64,000 nt of DNA from Paraphoma chrysanthemicola. Its lineage: Eukaryota; Ascomycota; Dothideomycetes; Pleosporales; Phaeosphaeriaceae. How positions within the stretch are numbered: position 1 is the stretch's first letter; the number at the start of each line of letters is the position of its first letter. The notes beneath the pieces were generated by a model. The model did no database searches. It was not told the DNA's origin and worked only from the letters and a program-made list of their open reading frames with translations. The stretch spans positions 434,001 through 498,000 of the forward strand of contig JAGMWG010000005.1 in NCBI GenBank assembly GCA_020744225.1, written 5' to 3'. Below are positions 22,264 to 32,504 of this stretch, piece after piece. The translations under genes and the position numbers were made by a program.

Positions 22264-24093
22264 ATGGCTTGCCAACATCTCGACATTCAGAAACTCAAAG
22301 AAGTCTGTTACTGTCTGTCGTGCGGCGGGGCCGTCCCGGGCAGTGAGGAGTCCATGTCGCCTTACAAATACCATCGCCTCAAATACACACGTGGACAGGA
22401 GATCCGGCTCATTCTGCTTCATCCCGGGCGCGATCAGCAAGATCTCAAGTGTGAAATTGAACACGTGAATCTTCTTGACCAGCCCGCATATGAAGCTGTT
22501 TCGTACACGTGGGGAAGCGGCATTTTATCTGAACAGATTCTGTGTAATGGGAGAACAATGTCAATCACCGCCAATTGCCGGGCCGCGCTGCGGTGCCTGC
22601 GATTAAGTGAGCGCAGACGAGCACTTTGGATCGACGCTGTATGCATCGACCAGCGGAATGATGTCGAAAAAAGTCATCAAGTGCAACTTATGTCCACAAT
22701 ATACTCTAGTGCGTCTCAAGTCCTAGCATATCTGGCGCCGACGTCTCCAAGCAAAAGGCGCGGTGTCAAAACCGCTCTGGAGTTGCTCAACGACCTCAGC
22801 AGTTCCCATCAGGTATCTTCGTGTTTTCAGGTGAACTCATTCATCGATCTTATTACTCTTCCTTACTGGCGGCGAGTGTGGGTGAGCCTCTTATTCTTAC
22901 CTGACATCTTGTGCATACACTGATATTTCCTTTCAATATTCTAGATTCTACAAGAAATAGGGCTAGCAAAGCTAGTTACGCTGGTTACCGAGGATGCTTG
23001 CGCTGACTGGACTTCTTCAGCTGCGGGCGCTCTACTTGGACAATGTCAAGCCTTCGGTGAAGCACCGTCTGGCGCATTGACATGGGCGCCCGGCGTCCAA
23101 CGGGAAGAATTGCATCTACTCGACGCCTTATGTAAGAGCAGGAATTCTCTCGCTACGGATCCGCGAGACAAAGTGTTTGCACTCCTTGGCTTAACGCAAA
23201 CACGATTTTCTGAGGTCATACCGGTTGACTATTCCCTTAGTTCCAATGACCTTTATGCCAAAGTTGCCTGCCATATGATCATGGATCTTGGCCGCATGGA
23301 TGTTTTGAAGCATACAGCGAACCAACCGCTGATTCTCGCCTCCGCTGCTAGCTGGATACCCCGATGGGACGAATGTGATACATATGAGCCGTTGCCGATA
23401 CAGTTCGAGCCAGACACAGTAGAGCTGTTAGCCTCTTCTTGGTTCAGACCAGTCGAAGATCTAAAGGTGCTCGTTTCCATCCCAGGCCATGTTCCCACCA
23501 ATTCGAGAAGCATTGATAAGCCTGGCGGTGATTTTCGTTACAAGATCTGTGAGAGACGTATTGAAAATGACTGCCTTGTTTATGCTGCATCCATTCCTCC
23601 TTGTCTACGCATTCGTGCCCACTTGCTTGACCGCATACAAGAGGTCCTCTTGTATGACTGTGATTCATGGTCAACAGGCAAGCGCAAGTCCTTGCGACCA
23701 GCATTTCGAGGCATATCGCCATGTCAATCCTGCCAGGTGCATTTTCAACAAAGCATCCGCTGCAAGAATCCATCCAACTTTCATATGAATCAGCGAGGGA
23801 TTTACATCAGCCTAGCAGAAGAGTGGGCCATAGGAATCAGCTTCATCAAAACCCAGCATTCCGAAGGCTTCACGCGCTGTCGAGAATTTCCAGGTCCATC
23901 CATTCAGGCTGGGGATCAGATCTGGGCATTGGCAGGAGTGGATGTGCCATTCATCTTGAGGTCTAATGGCTCTCATTATGTCCTGTTGGCGGAATGTCTC
24001 CTGTATCGGGCCACGTTACCTTTTCCTTGTCCATGTTGTGGTGTCGATGCGGAGGGTTGGCCCATGACTACTAAGATTATTGATATATGGTGA
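22264..24093 (+). CDS. HET-domain protein B
   Basis: HET-family protein, 588 aa, paralogue of the genes at 1-1660 and 24512-26556. Exons 22264-22881 and 22945-24093; the 63-nt intron splits RRVW from ILQEIGLAK, a highly conserved HET segment. Start chosen by alignment: MACQHLDIQKLK matches MPCQHSDIRKLD of protein A. The HET core contains YEAVSYTWG, LWIDAVCIDQ and TDPRDKVFALLGLTQ. Three CxxC pairs are visible: C17/C20 (CLSCGG), C466/C469 (PCQSC) and C568/C571 (CPCC), the last 18 residues before the end (KIIDIW). Family members trigger incompatibility reactions; a partner or ligand is not known for this one. Confidence 0.9.
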
Positions 24094-24511
24094 ATGAGAA
24101 TAGGATCACGATGGGTCATGGACCTCTTGGTGACATATAGTTGCGTTATTTCCAAGCCACATCTACAAGGCTGCAAATTGCCCTCTTCGTCTAGCATATC
24201 TTGTTATGCCCAATGCGCGCGGGTTCAGACTTCTGTTTGTTGAAGGGGGGATGTGCTCCGTTTGGCAACCTCAGCAATTCGGAGTCGGTGCCTTTCATTT
24301 TCGAGTTTCATCGAAGGTTATCACGGTCGTTGTGTCCATCGAAGTAACTTTATATAGCAATGCCTGTGGTGACCAATGAGAGAGCATCTGACTGGAAAGT
24401 GGGGTGCCTTATGCACCTCATCGATCCGTCCTTTCCATGACAATAGTCTACTTACTCGATGTGACCGAAACTGCTACAGTGCATCCGGTCCGAGCCAAGA
24501 AAATTCCTGTC
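24094..24511. other. Gap between two tandem HET genes
   Basis: About 420 bp between HET genes B and C, both on the plus strand. It must hold the terminator of B and the promoter of C. The frame of C stays open upstream to an ATG at 24404, but alignment favours 24512 as start. Confidence 0.5.
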
Positions 24512-26556
24512 ATGCCTCAATGTGTCCATCCTGACGTACAAAAATTTGACGAGATTCGCTGCTGCCTTTCATGCGGTGAGGCAGTGTTTGAGCGCGCTGA
24601 AGATGATACAGAGGAAGCTTTGGGCAGTCTTGCGAGTACCGCGTATCGATACAAACACCTCAATTATGAGCTCGGGCAGGAGATCCGATTAGTCAATCTG
24701 TATCCCGCTGTCGGCGACCAGTCTAGCGACATCACGTGCAGCATCATTCATGTGCGTAAGCCCTAATGTCTCGATTGAGATTGTGACCACTAATGTAGTC
24801 GCAGGTGAACTTGACCGACGAACCAGCCTTCGAAGCAGTGTCGTATACCTGGGCCGACAGCACAGGTGATGCCTCGCTGTGCCGTACCGTCTACTGTAAC
24901 GGCAAGACTATCGCAGTCACGAAAAACTGTGAGGCTGCCCTCAGACGTTTCCGACAGAAGGGCCGCAACAGACTACTATGGATAGACGCCATTTGTATCG
25001 ATCAAAACAATACTGCGGAAAGAAATCACCAGGTGAGACTAATGGCTTCGATATATTCGAGCGCAGTGCAGGTACTTGCCTTTCTCGGTCCCACATCCGC
25101 CGAGGTAGACGCCGCCACAGATCGAGTGATGGACTATCTCCAAGGGCACACGAGCGCTTTAGGAGATGAAGCCGGCGTCCAAAGAGAGAACAGCGCGAAG
25201 TTGTTCCTCCAGCAGTCTTACTTCGACCGTCTTTGGGTTCTACAGGAAATAGGCCTGGCAAAGCTCGCCTTCCTTGTCACCATAAACAAAATAGTCAGAT
25301 GGGACGCAGAAAACATGCAAAAAATCTCGCAACTTTGTTCCGACTTTCATGTCCCGCCACCAAGCCTGCTGCATTGGGCACCTTCACAACGAACGAAGCA
25401 CACGACCTTACTGAATGCCCTGCATCAAAGTAGGAACTGCTCTGCCACGGATCCAAGAGACAAAGTGTTCGGAGTCCTTGGGCTTACTGGGACGCACGGT
25501 AAATCAGTATCGTTTCCAGTAGACTACTCTTTGACAACGGCTCAAGTGTTCGAAGCAACTGCAACCTATTTGCTAGAACAGGAAGGATTCGACGTCCTGC
25601 GGCATACGTCAACAGGTGTGTGGGAACTAGAAGTAGCATTGCGCGAGGGTTCAGATAGTTGGAGTCCAACATGGAAAGGGACACAAGTACAACATTTTGG
25701 TACCTGGATACCGACGTGGGATGTGAAAGAAAACCACAGCATGGGACCGCCCAATTTCAGCTCAAAACAGCGGAGATCGAACAAACGAGCCTGGTACTGG
25801 ACACCAGATATACAAGACGCGTGGGCCACTGCGCATTCCCTCGATGAGATACGCGCATTTATTGCATCGATAGCGCAAGAAACAAGCTTGACTTGTTCGA
25901 CTGCGCAGTGGCTCACGATCCTCATGGAGCGACATAGTATGGGTGTCGATGATATACTGACAGGCATTGCCGTGGGTGACTTGAGAATAATGAGTCTATA
26001 CATTTCTCGGTCTTTGAGCAGGGACTTTACATTCGCCATCTGGGCACGAGAACCCTCAGAAAGCAGGTCGTTCCCATCGCCTTGTCTAAGAACTCGGGCG
26101 CATCGGCTGGATGAGATTGTCGAAACCGACGTCTATGGATTCAATGACAGGGAGACCGTCAGGAACGCTGAAGGGCTACCAGCACTGCGAGCCATTGCAC
26201 TATGCACAGAGTGCTGCACTCCTGCCAACATACGACAACTCCGTCGTCGCCGTAGACGTCGACGCCCCAAAGCCCTGTCCACCATCTGGACGGAACATGT
26301 ACAAGATAGTTTCTCGAAAGGGATGTTCGGTACGACACAGTCGATGGGTTTCGCACGCGAAGATTTCCAAGTTGGCGACACGATCTGGATGCTTGGTGAT
26401 GCATCTGTTCCTTTCATCCTGCGTCCTGAAGGGGACCACTACCTTCTGCTCAGCGAGTGTTACTTGCACAGAGCAGGAAAGAATCATGTTTGTGCAATGT
26501 GCGAGAAAGCACGTATACCATGGCCGATAACCACAGAAGTGATCGATATATGGTAG
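24512..26556 (+). CDS. HET-domain protein C
   Basis: HET-family protein, 663 aa, longest of the three paralogues. Exons 24512-24751 and 24805-26556; the 53-nt intron lies before the HET core, joining SIIH to VNLTDEPAFEA. The core shows FEAVSYTW, LLWIDAICIDQ, RLWVLQEIGLAKL and TDPRDKVFGVLGL. CxxC pairs occur at C18/C21 (CLSCGEA), C547/C550 (LCTEC) and C643/C646 (CAMC), and the protein ends EVIDIW. Just after the middle pair is a run of eight Arg (RQLRRRRRRRRPKAL), a possible nuclear signal absent from protein B. An ATG at 24404 would add 36 residues, but the paralogues begin at the equivalent of 24512. Function beyond the HET class is unknown. Confidence 0.9.
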
Positions 26557-26868
26557 ATAGTTGGGCGGAGGTCAGCCATCTGTCATGATCTCATCGTGGT
26601 AGAGATCGGGTCGGCTGTGATTGGCCGAGTCGAGGACGGAGCCACTAAAATTTGAATTACACATAAACAAACACTGCAACTTTGCCTCCACATTTCCTGC
26701 CATTGGTGGTCCTTAGGCTCCGCGATCTGCCGCAAGAGGGATTTTAGGGGTCTTGACGCTCATTTGCGAGGCTGCTTTCTTTCCTTCACCGCCGTCTCGC
26801 CGTCGCTGCTGCAATACCTGTTGCGACCCCTGAAACAGCGCGTCGCCACAACCGCACCCACAGCAACC
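26557..26868. other. Gap between HET gene C and ERG4
   Basis: About 310 bp holding the end of HET gene C and the ERG4 promoter. No further motif can be supported. Confidence 0.45.
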
Positions 26869-28697
26869 ATGTCAATGCGAGTGACGCGGTCACAGACCGG
26901 CAGGACGCCAGTGTAAGTCTTGAATGCGCTGGGCATATGCTTCACTGTGTACTCCATTTGGCGCGTTCTGTTTGCTAACATGCACCAGCAAACCCGAGCG
27001 ACCTGGCTTCGTCGAGACGCCTGGCCGGAGAAAGTCGCAGCGCAAGTCGATGCTAACAGACGCGGACGGCGCATACGAGTCAACGCCGGAGCCTGACCAG
27101 TACATGAAGATTACCGGCACAGGCTCGAAGCCCGACCGCGCCTCGGAAGCGAGCAATGGTCACGCAAACGGATATGCGAACGGACACACCAATGGCTATG
27201 CGAATGGACACACCAATGGCTCTGCGAATGGCTCTACAAACGGTCATGCCGACAGCAAGGCTGCGGCAACGGCATACGACTGGAAACTGGAGGCAGAGAA
27301 GAACTTTCCCGCACGAGACACAAAAGGCCTCGGCGAGTTTGGCGGCGCCATTGGCATGAGCGCCATGATGATCTGCTTCCCTGCGCTCATGTACTACATG
27401 TGGATTGGGGCTATCTTCTACAATGGCAAATTCCCCTCAAGGGCAGAAGGCCAGAACTGGCAGGAGTTCTTTGGACACATGTGGCACCTCGTCAAGACGG
27501 AGGCGTACCCCAACAACCGCGCGTGGCAAATCTACTGGTTCTTTGGGCTAACCCAGATGGCTTTCTACATGCTCATGCCGGGTGTCTACCGCAAGGGCAA
27601 GGCTCTGCCGCATCTCGGAGGAAAGCAGCTCGACTACTACTGCTCCGCCATGTGGTCGTTCTACAGCAGCATCGTCATCGGTCTCGTTCTCCACTTCACA
27701 GGCATCTTCAAGCTTTACACCCTCGTCGATGAGTTTGGTCACATCATGAGCGTTGCTATCCTGTCTGGCTTCTTGTGCTCCATCATTGCCTTCGTTTCGG
27801 CCAAAGTCCGTGGAGCCACTGTTCGAATGACCGGAAGCCCCATTGTTGACTTCTTCCTTGGGTCCGAGTTGAACCCGAGACTGTTTGGCATCTTGGACTT
27901 TAAGATGTTCCTCGAGGTTCGCATCCCATGGTTCATCCTTTTCTTCCTCTCTCTGGGCACCTGCTTGAAGCAGTACGAGCTGTACGGAAAGCCTTCGATG
28001 GAGGCCATCTTCCTCCTCTTTGCGCACTACCTCTACGCCGGCGCTTGTGCCAAGGGCGAGCACTTGATCATCACGACCTGGGACATGTACTATGAAAAGC
28101 TCGGCTTCATGCTGATTTTCTGGAACATGGCTGGTGTGCCGCTCTCTTACTGCCACTGCACCCTCTTTATTGCTACCCACGATCCTGCCGAATACACCTG
28201 GCCCTCATGGTTTATTGGCCTGCTCATCGTTGCCTACCTAGGGTTCTACTACATCTGGGACACGACCAACAGCCAGAAGAATCAGTTCCGTCAAGAAGAG
28301 CGAGGCGTTGTCGAGGAGCGTACCACATTCCCCTACTTCAAGTACGGACGTATTGCCAACCCAAAGACTATCCCAACCAAGATGGGAACCAAGATCTTGG
28401 CGGATGGCTGGTATGGCAAGGCAAGGAAGATCCATTACACATGCGATCTGTTCTTTGCCATTTCCTGGGGTCTGATTACAGGCTTCCAGAGCCCATTCCC
28501 ATGGTTCTACTCCGTTTTCTTTGCCGGTATGATTATTCACCGTGCATTGCGTGACATCGAGAGGTGTCGTGAGAACTACGGAGAGGCATGGGCCGAGTAT
28601 GAGAGGCAGGTGCCTTACCTCTTCATTCCGGTAAGTCGGATGTTGTACTCTCCCTTTGCTTCAGAGCTCAAGCTAATTTCCGCAGTACGTCTTCTAA
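26869..28697 (+). CDS. ERG4: Delta(24(24(1)))-sterol reductase
   Basis: Catalyses the last ergosterol step, reducing the C-24(28) bond in the ER membrane with NADPH. Three exons: 26869-26912, 26989-28630 and 28686-28697, 565 aa. The final exon codes only Y-V-F-stop, giving the family-typical FIPYVF end. Hallmarks include SELNPRLFGILDFKMF, LKQYELYGK, ACAKGEHLI, TWDMYYEKLGFML and DGWYGKARKIHY, close to yeast Erg4 rather than Erg24. About eight hydrophobic segments are visible after residue 125. The hydrophilic N-terminus holds eight copies of a four-residue NG-x-A/T repeat at 27155-27250. Identity is firm. Confidence 0.96.
27155..27250 (+). repeat. 12-bp coding minisatellite in ERG4
   Basis: Eight tandem 12-bp units encode NGHA, NGYA, NGHT, NGYA, NGHT, NGSA, NGST and NGHA in the ERG4 N-terminus. 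Units 3-4 and 5-6 partly repeat as 24-bp blocks. The unit length keeps frame, so copy-number change would be tolerated. Confidence 0.92.
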
Positions 28698-29085
28698 GCG
28701 CATTTGCGTATCATTTGGGAGGTTTGCATTTTCTTGGCTGTTCGACACATCATACCTCACATTTTTGCGAGTCTGGCGGACGATTATGTATCATACAGTG
28801 TACTCCTTCTTTATTCTTTGCATGTAAGACCTGGAGGCTAGGGCGGATAGGGAAATAAAGTAATGGTAGTAGTAATGCAGATATGTGTCGATGTTCAACA
28901 TAGTCTTGTACGAAGCCTTTGCCCTATCCCGATGCGGTCTGGACTTGATGCTATGCTGTCCCGGCGATCTCAGGGGTCCAACACGTGGGTCCTCGCGCTT
29001 AGCGCTACGTCAGCGCGCACCCAAAAGTTCCCCAAACACCAAACATACCACATAATCATCATCTCTTGCCCCCAACACCATCACC
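28698..29085. other. Gap between ERG4 and the PQ-loop gene
   Basis: About 390 bp with the ERG4 3' end and the promoter of the next gene on the same strand. No gene or clear motif. Confidence 0.45.
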
Positions 29086-30053
29086 ATGGACGCCCTCCGC
29101 TCGGCACTGCAGCCCGTCACGCACAACCTCCCCAAACCCATCGCCGACCTTGGCACTTCTCTTCTCGGCCCAGCGTGCTACAAGACGCTGCTCCTCGACA
29201 TCGACCCCTCGCACACGGAATGCCTTAAGCTCGCCATCTCCAAAGGCCTCGGCATCGGCATCATCGGCGCATCCTCCATCGTCAAAGTGCCGCAGCTCAT
29301 CAAGCTCATCAATTCTCAGTCCGCCGAGGGACTGTCCTTCCTATCCTACCTGCTCGAATCGTCGTCGTACCTCATCTCGCTGAGCTACAACGTGCGCCAC
29401 GGGTTCCCGTTCAGCACATATGGCGAGACAGCGCTCATCTTGATCCAGAACATTGCGATTGCGAGTCTGGTGCTCAAGTATAGCGGGAATAGTCTGGGCA
29501 TTGCGGGGTGGGTTGGCGGACTGGTTGCCGCGGGGAGCGCGCTGTTCAATGAGCAGTGGGTGGATACTGAGCGGTTGAGCTTGTTGCAGGCGACTGCTGG
29601 CGTGTTGGGTGTGGCGAGCAAGGTTCCGCAGATTCTCACGATTTGGACCGAGGGCGGGACGGGGCAGTTGAGTGCTTTTGCTGTAAGTTCCGCTAACTTT
29701 CCTCTACGCAAGGCTACACTGTGTGGCTTTTGGGGACAAGAAACTAACATCGCGCGTCATAGGTCGTCAACTACCTCCTCGGCTCCCTCTCCCGCATCTT
29801 CACCACCCTTCAAGAAGTCGACGACCCGCTCATCTTGTACGGCTTCATCGCGGGCTTCGCGCTCAACCTCATCCTGTTCCTGCAGGTTGTGTACTACTGG
29901 AACGCGCCCGCGAGCAAGAACACCGAGTCCAAGAAGCTCGAGAAGCCGATTGCAGCCAACCGGAAGGAGATGGCGCGCGCTGTTTCGAGCGGCGCAACGC
30001 CCTCGTATGCGAATGCTGCGGGTAAGAGTCCGAGTACCCGACGACGCGGTTGA
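29086..30053 (+). CDS. MPDU1-like PQ-loop membrane protein
   Basis: Seven-helix ER membrane protein of the MPDU1 family (295 aa), needed in animals for use of dolichol-phosphate-linked sugars in glycosylation. Exons 29086-29682 and 29763-30053; the 80-nt intron joins SAFA to VVNYLLG. Two PQ-loop motifs are seen, KVPQ at residues 67-70 and KVPQ near 179-182, spaced as in the family. SAEGLSFLSYLLE after the first motif and VDDPLILYGFIAGFALN near the end are also typical. The C-terminal tail is hydrophilic and ends in STRRRG. The role in dolichol-sugar use is inferred from family knowledge. Confidence 0.9.
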
Positions 30054-30221
30054 GATGATTCTGGATTTTGGTGGTCTGGGTCAATTTCGTCTAGAGCAGA
30101 TTATTAATGTTGAACATGTGTTCCCCATAAGTCGAGTCTTGTCGTGAGTCTCTTATCAGTGCGGGAAAATAGCCATGTGGGAGGACTTTTGCGTCGTGTA
30201 CTCCAAGAACGACCATGTAGA

Positions 30222-30246
30222 TGAAGTGAAGTGAAGTGAAGTGAAA
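30222..30246. repeat. GAAGT pentanucleotide microsatellite
   Basis: Four to five direct copies of GAAGT/GTGAA occur back to back, ending in GTGAAAG at the start of the longer repeat unit. Confidence 0.85.
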
Positions 30247-30525
30247 GTCAACGCATTCATGAAGATCACTAGCGCGAAAGGATATTACTGCAAAAGGCAA
30301 GATATCGCACGCCCGTAGATCTCTGCATGTATAACAAGTGTATTGCGCAGACTAGCGCTATGTACCTCGGAGGTGCGTGAGGTGAAAGCAAACGCAGCCC
30401 CAAATCAGAGCAGCGCAAACACATATTACTATAACAGGCAAGTCGCAGCTCATGTGTAGAAAGCTGTGTGTATAAGAAGTTTATAGTTTACGCTAGTGTT
30501 ATTGCTAATATATTAAAGTATCGAG
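30241..30525. repeat. Degenerate tandem repeat, about 142-bp unit
   Basis: Two imperfect units begin with GTGAAAG at 30241 and 30382, and a third start is at 30526. Shared blocks in the same order include AACGCA, AGCGC, ATATTACT, AGGCAAG, TATAA-AAGT and TAG-G-TAT. The spacing between units is 141 and 144 bp. Confidence 0.7.
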
Positions 30526-30570
30526 GTGAAAGTGAAAGTAAAAGTGGAAGTGAAAATGGAAGTGAAAATA
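30526..30570. repeat. GTGAAA-type hexanucleotide tract
   Basis: Imperfect tandem GTGAAA/GTAAAA/GTGGAA units extend from the third start of the longer repeat. Confidence 0.8.
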
Positions 30571-31176
30571 GGCCACGGGTCTCTCCCATTCAATATCAGC
30601 CCTTTGTGTCAGCCCTTCGTGCAACTGGATGAACATGTCGCGAACGAAATCCAGCGATTCCAGATCGAGGCAGATTGGATACTTCATCCTAGAGTTATAT
30701 ACTCTCCGATATGGTCTAAGCGGGTATATTCATCTGTGGAAATGAGGTTTTCATGCATCACTCGCACCGCACTCCATATCTTCGCAGGACATAGGCATGA
30801 ACATGACAGATCGGAATCTGGAATTTGGTTTCATTCACTTGCTTGCTTGCTTGATTGCAGCTGGTATTATGTACGTGGCTACGAAGAGTTGATCTCTTGG
30901 CCGAAGTGTGAGAACTACGGTGCTTGAATCCGCCATCGCAACGAGCAGTTGCGGTATATACAGAGATTGCTGCGGCGGCTGAGGTGCCTTTTTTCTGCGA
31001 TTACTTTGCTTGCAACGTGTGTGTCGTGCAGCAAAGCGATCAGGCCTCATCGCTTGGGAGCAGGCTCATAGTACCTCGTGGCGCGAGCCGATGAGAACCT
31101 GCGTCTCGGCAAATGGATCTCTAAACCCGCGCCCACGATGTTCATCGAGTTGTTGAATATGTTGAATGGACTCTCT

Positions 31177-32504
31177 TCACTTTGGCGTTCCTGCTCTGCT
31201 CAATTCCTCCATTTTGAAGCTCAACGCCCCACTCTCCTCACTCCACCTGCCCATTGGACTTCTTGGTCTCTTTCTCCGCTCCATCTCGCTCATTTCCTCG
31301 TAGTCTTCGGGTGCCGCAGGCTCGCTCTTGACTTCGGTGGTTGTAACAAGGTGTATATCCTTACTACTCAAGCCTCTCGTGTGCGAAGTGCACAGATCGT
31401 CAGATGATTCGCCAGATGAGCTCAGATTCGCACGACTCCGCCCTCGCCGTCGTTGGTGTGGATTCGGTACAGCGGAAATCGTGCACTCGCCGCCAAATCG
31501 CTTTGGCTTTTCAGCCCAAAAGGCAGCGAACGTGTCAATGCCCATGTTTTCTGCTGGCGGCTCGTCGCTGAAAATCATGATGCGGCGGGTTAGTGTGTAG
31601 AGAAGGACATCGAGCCAGCCGTTGCTCGTAATCATGGCGCCGGCGAGGCAGAGGCGTTTGAGCGAGGGAGGCGACCCGGTCATGGCAGCCATACGGGCGG
31701 AGGCGAGCGGGATGGTGCAGACGACGTAGACGAGAGGATAGACGACCATGAGGTTGGAGATTGATTTGACGCGTTTGGCTTCGTCCGGGGTGTAGTAGCC
31801 TGAGCGGATGCGAGTAAGGAGTATGGTGTAAATGGTGAGGTAGATGAGGACGTTGCCGAATTCGCTGGGTAATGTTAGGTAGTGCACTTGGTGTTGCTGA
31901 AACGCAATTGTACGGGGACTTACAAGATAAAGATCCAGACATAATGAGTCCAGAGACGTAGATCGACGAGGTCGTGATGTATCCAGCACCATACTCCAGA
32001 TCGAACGTACAAATTATCTGCGTGTAGACCGATTCCAATGGACGAGACCCCCAGAATGAAGATCCATAATCCCACAATAGTTGCGTAGAAGTATCTCGGC
32101 GTCAATCGATAGTCCAGGATAACTGAAGCGAATGTATGCAGTCCTATCGCGAAGCACCATACACCACTTCCCAGATCGCCGGTCGACACAAGCCATCCTT
32201 GAGCGAAGCATATTGGATTCTCCACCTCAACCATCCCAAGCCGTAGCCATTCTACATTCAGGAGGAAAGCTAGCGCCTGTTGAATGTCGGCCCATAGAAG
32301 GTTGAAGATCAGAATGACGAATTGATTGGATCTCTTCGATTTGATCTGCCACAAGACCAGTTTATATGTGAGGACGAACAGAAGCGAGACCGAGGCGAAG
32401 AAACTGATGAAACCCAACACAACCACTGCTCGAAGCCAAGGATAAATATCGGCCGTGAGAGCAGAGGTCATAGACTGCGTGTCCAACGGTGGCGTTGGTG
32501 CCAT
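31177..32504 (-). CDS. Seven-transmembrane G-protein-coupled-receptor-like protein
   Basis: Putative plasma-membrane receptor of 422 aa from a fungal 7TM family related to Git3/cAMP-type receptors; ligand unknown. Exons 32504-31924 and 31864-31177, with a 59-nt intron (GTAAGT donor, CATTACCCAG acceptor) inside a membrane segment (WIFIFEFGNVLIYL). Seven hydrophobic segments lie about residues 20-45, 58-80, 95-120, 130-155, about 180-205, 225-245 and 255-280. FNLLWADIQQALAF and VWCFAIGLHTF are typical of the family. The tail of about 130 residues is basic and Ser-rich with possible phosphorylation sites. The frame stays open slightly upstream, but without an earlier ATG. Confidence 0.82.

Larger units (their letters stand above)
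30054..31176. other. Intergenic with decayed repeats
   Basis: About 1.1 kb between the convergent PQ-loop and receptor genes. It contains the repeats described separately at 30222-30246, 30241-30525 and 30526-30570. No coding motif is visible. Confidence 0.5.

Noticed and set aside
27548..28180. 210-codon frame antisense to ERG4
   Set aside because: It is a complement of strongly conserved ERG4 codons.
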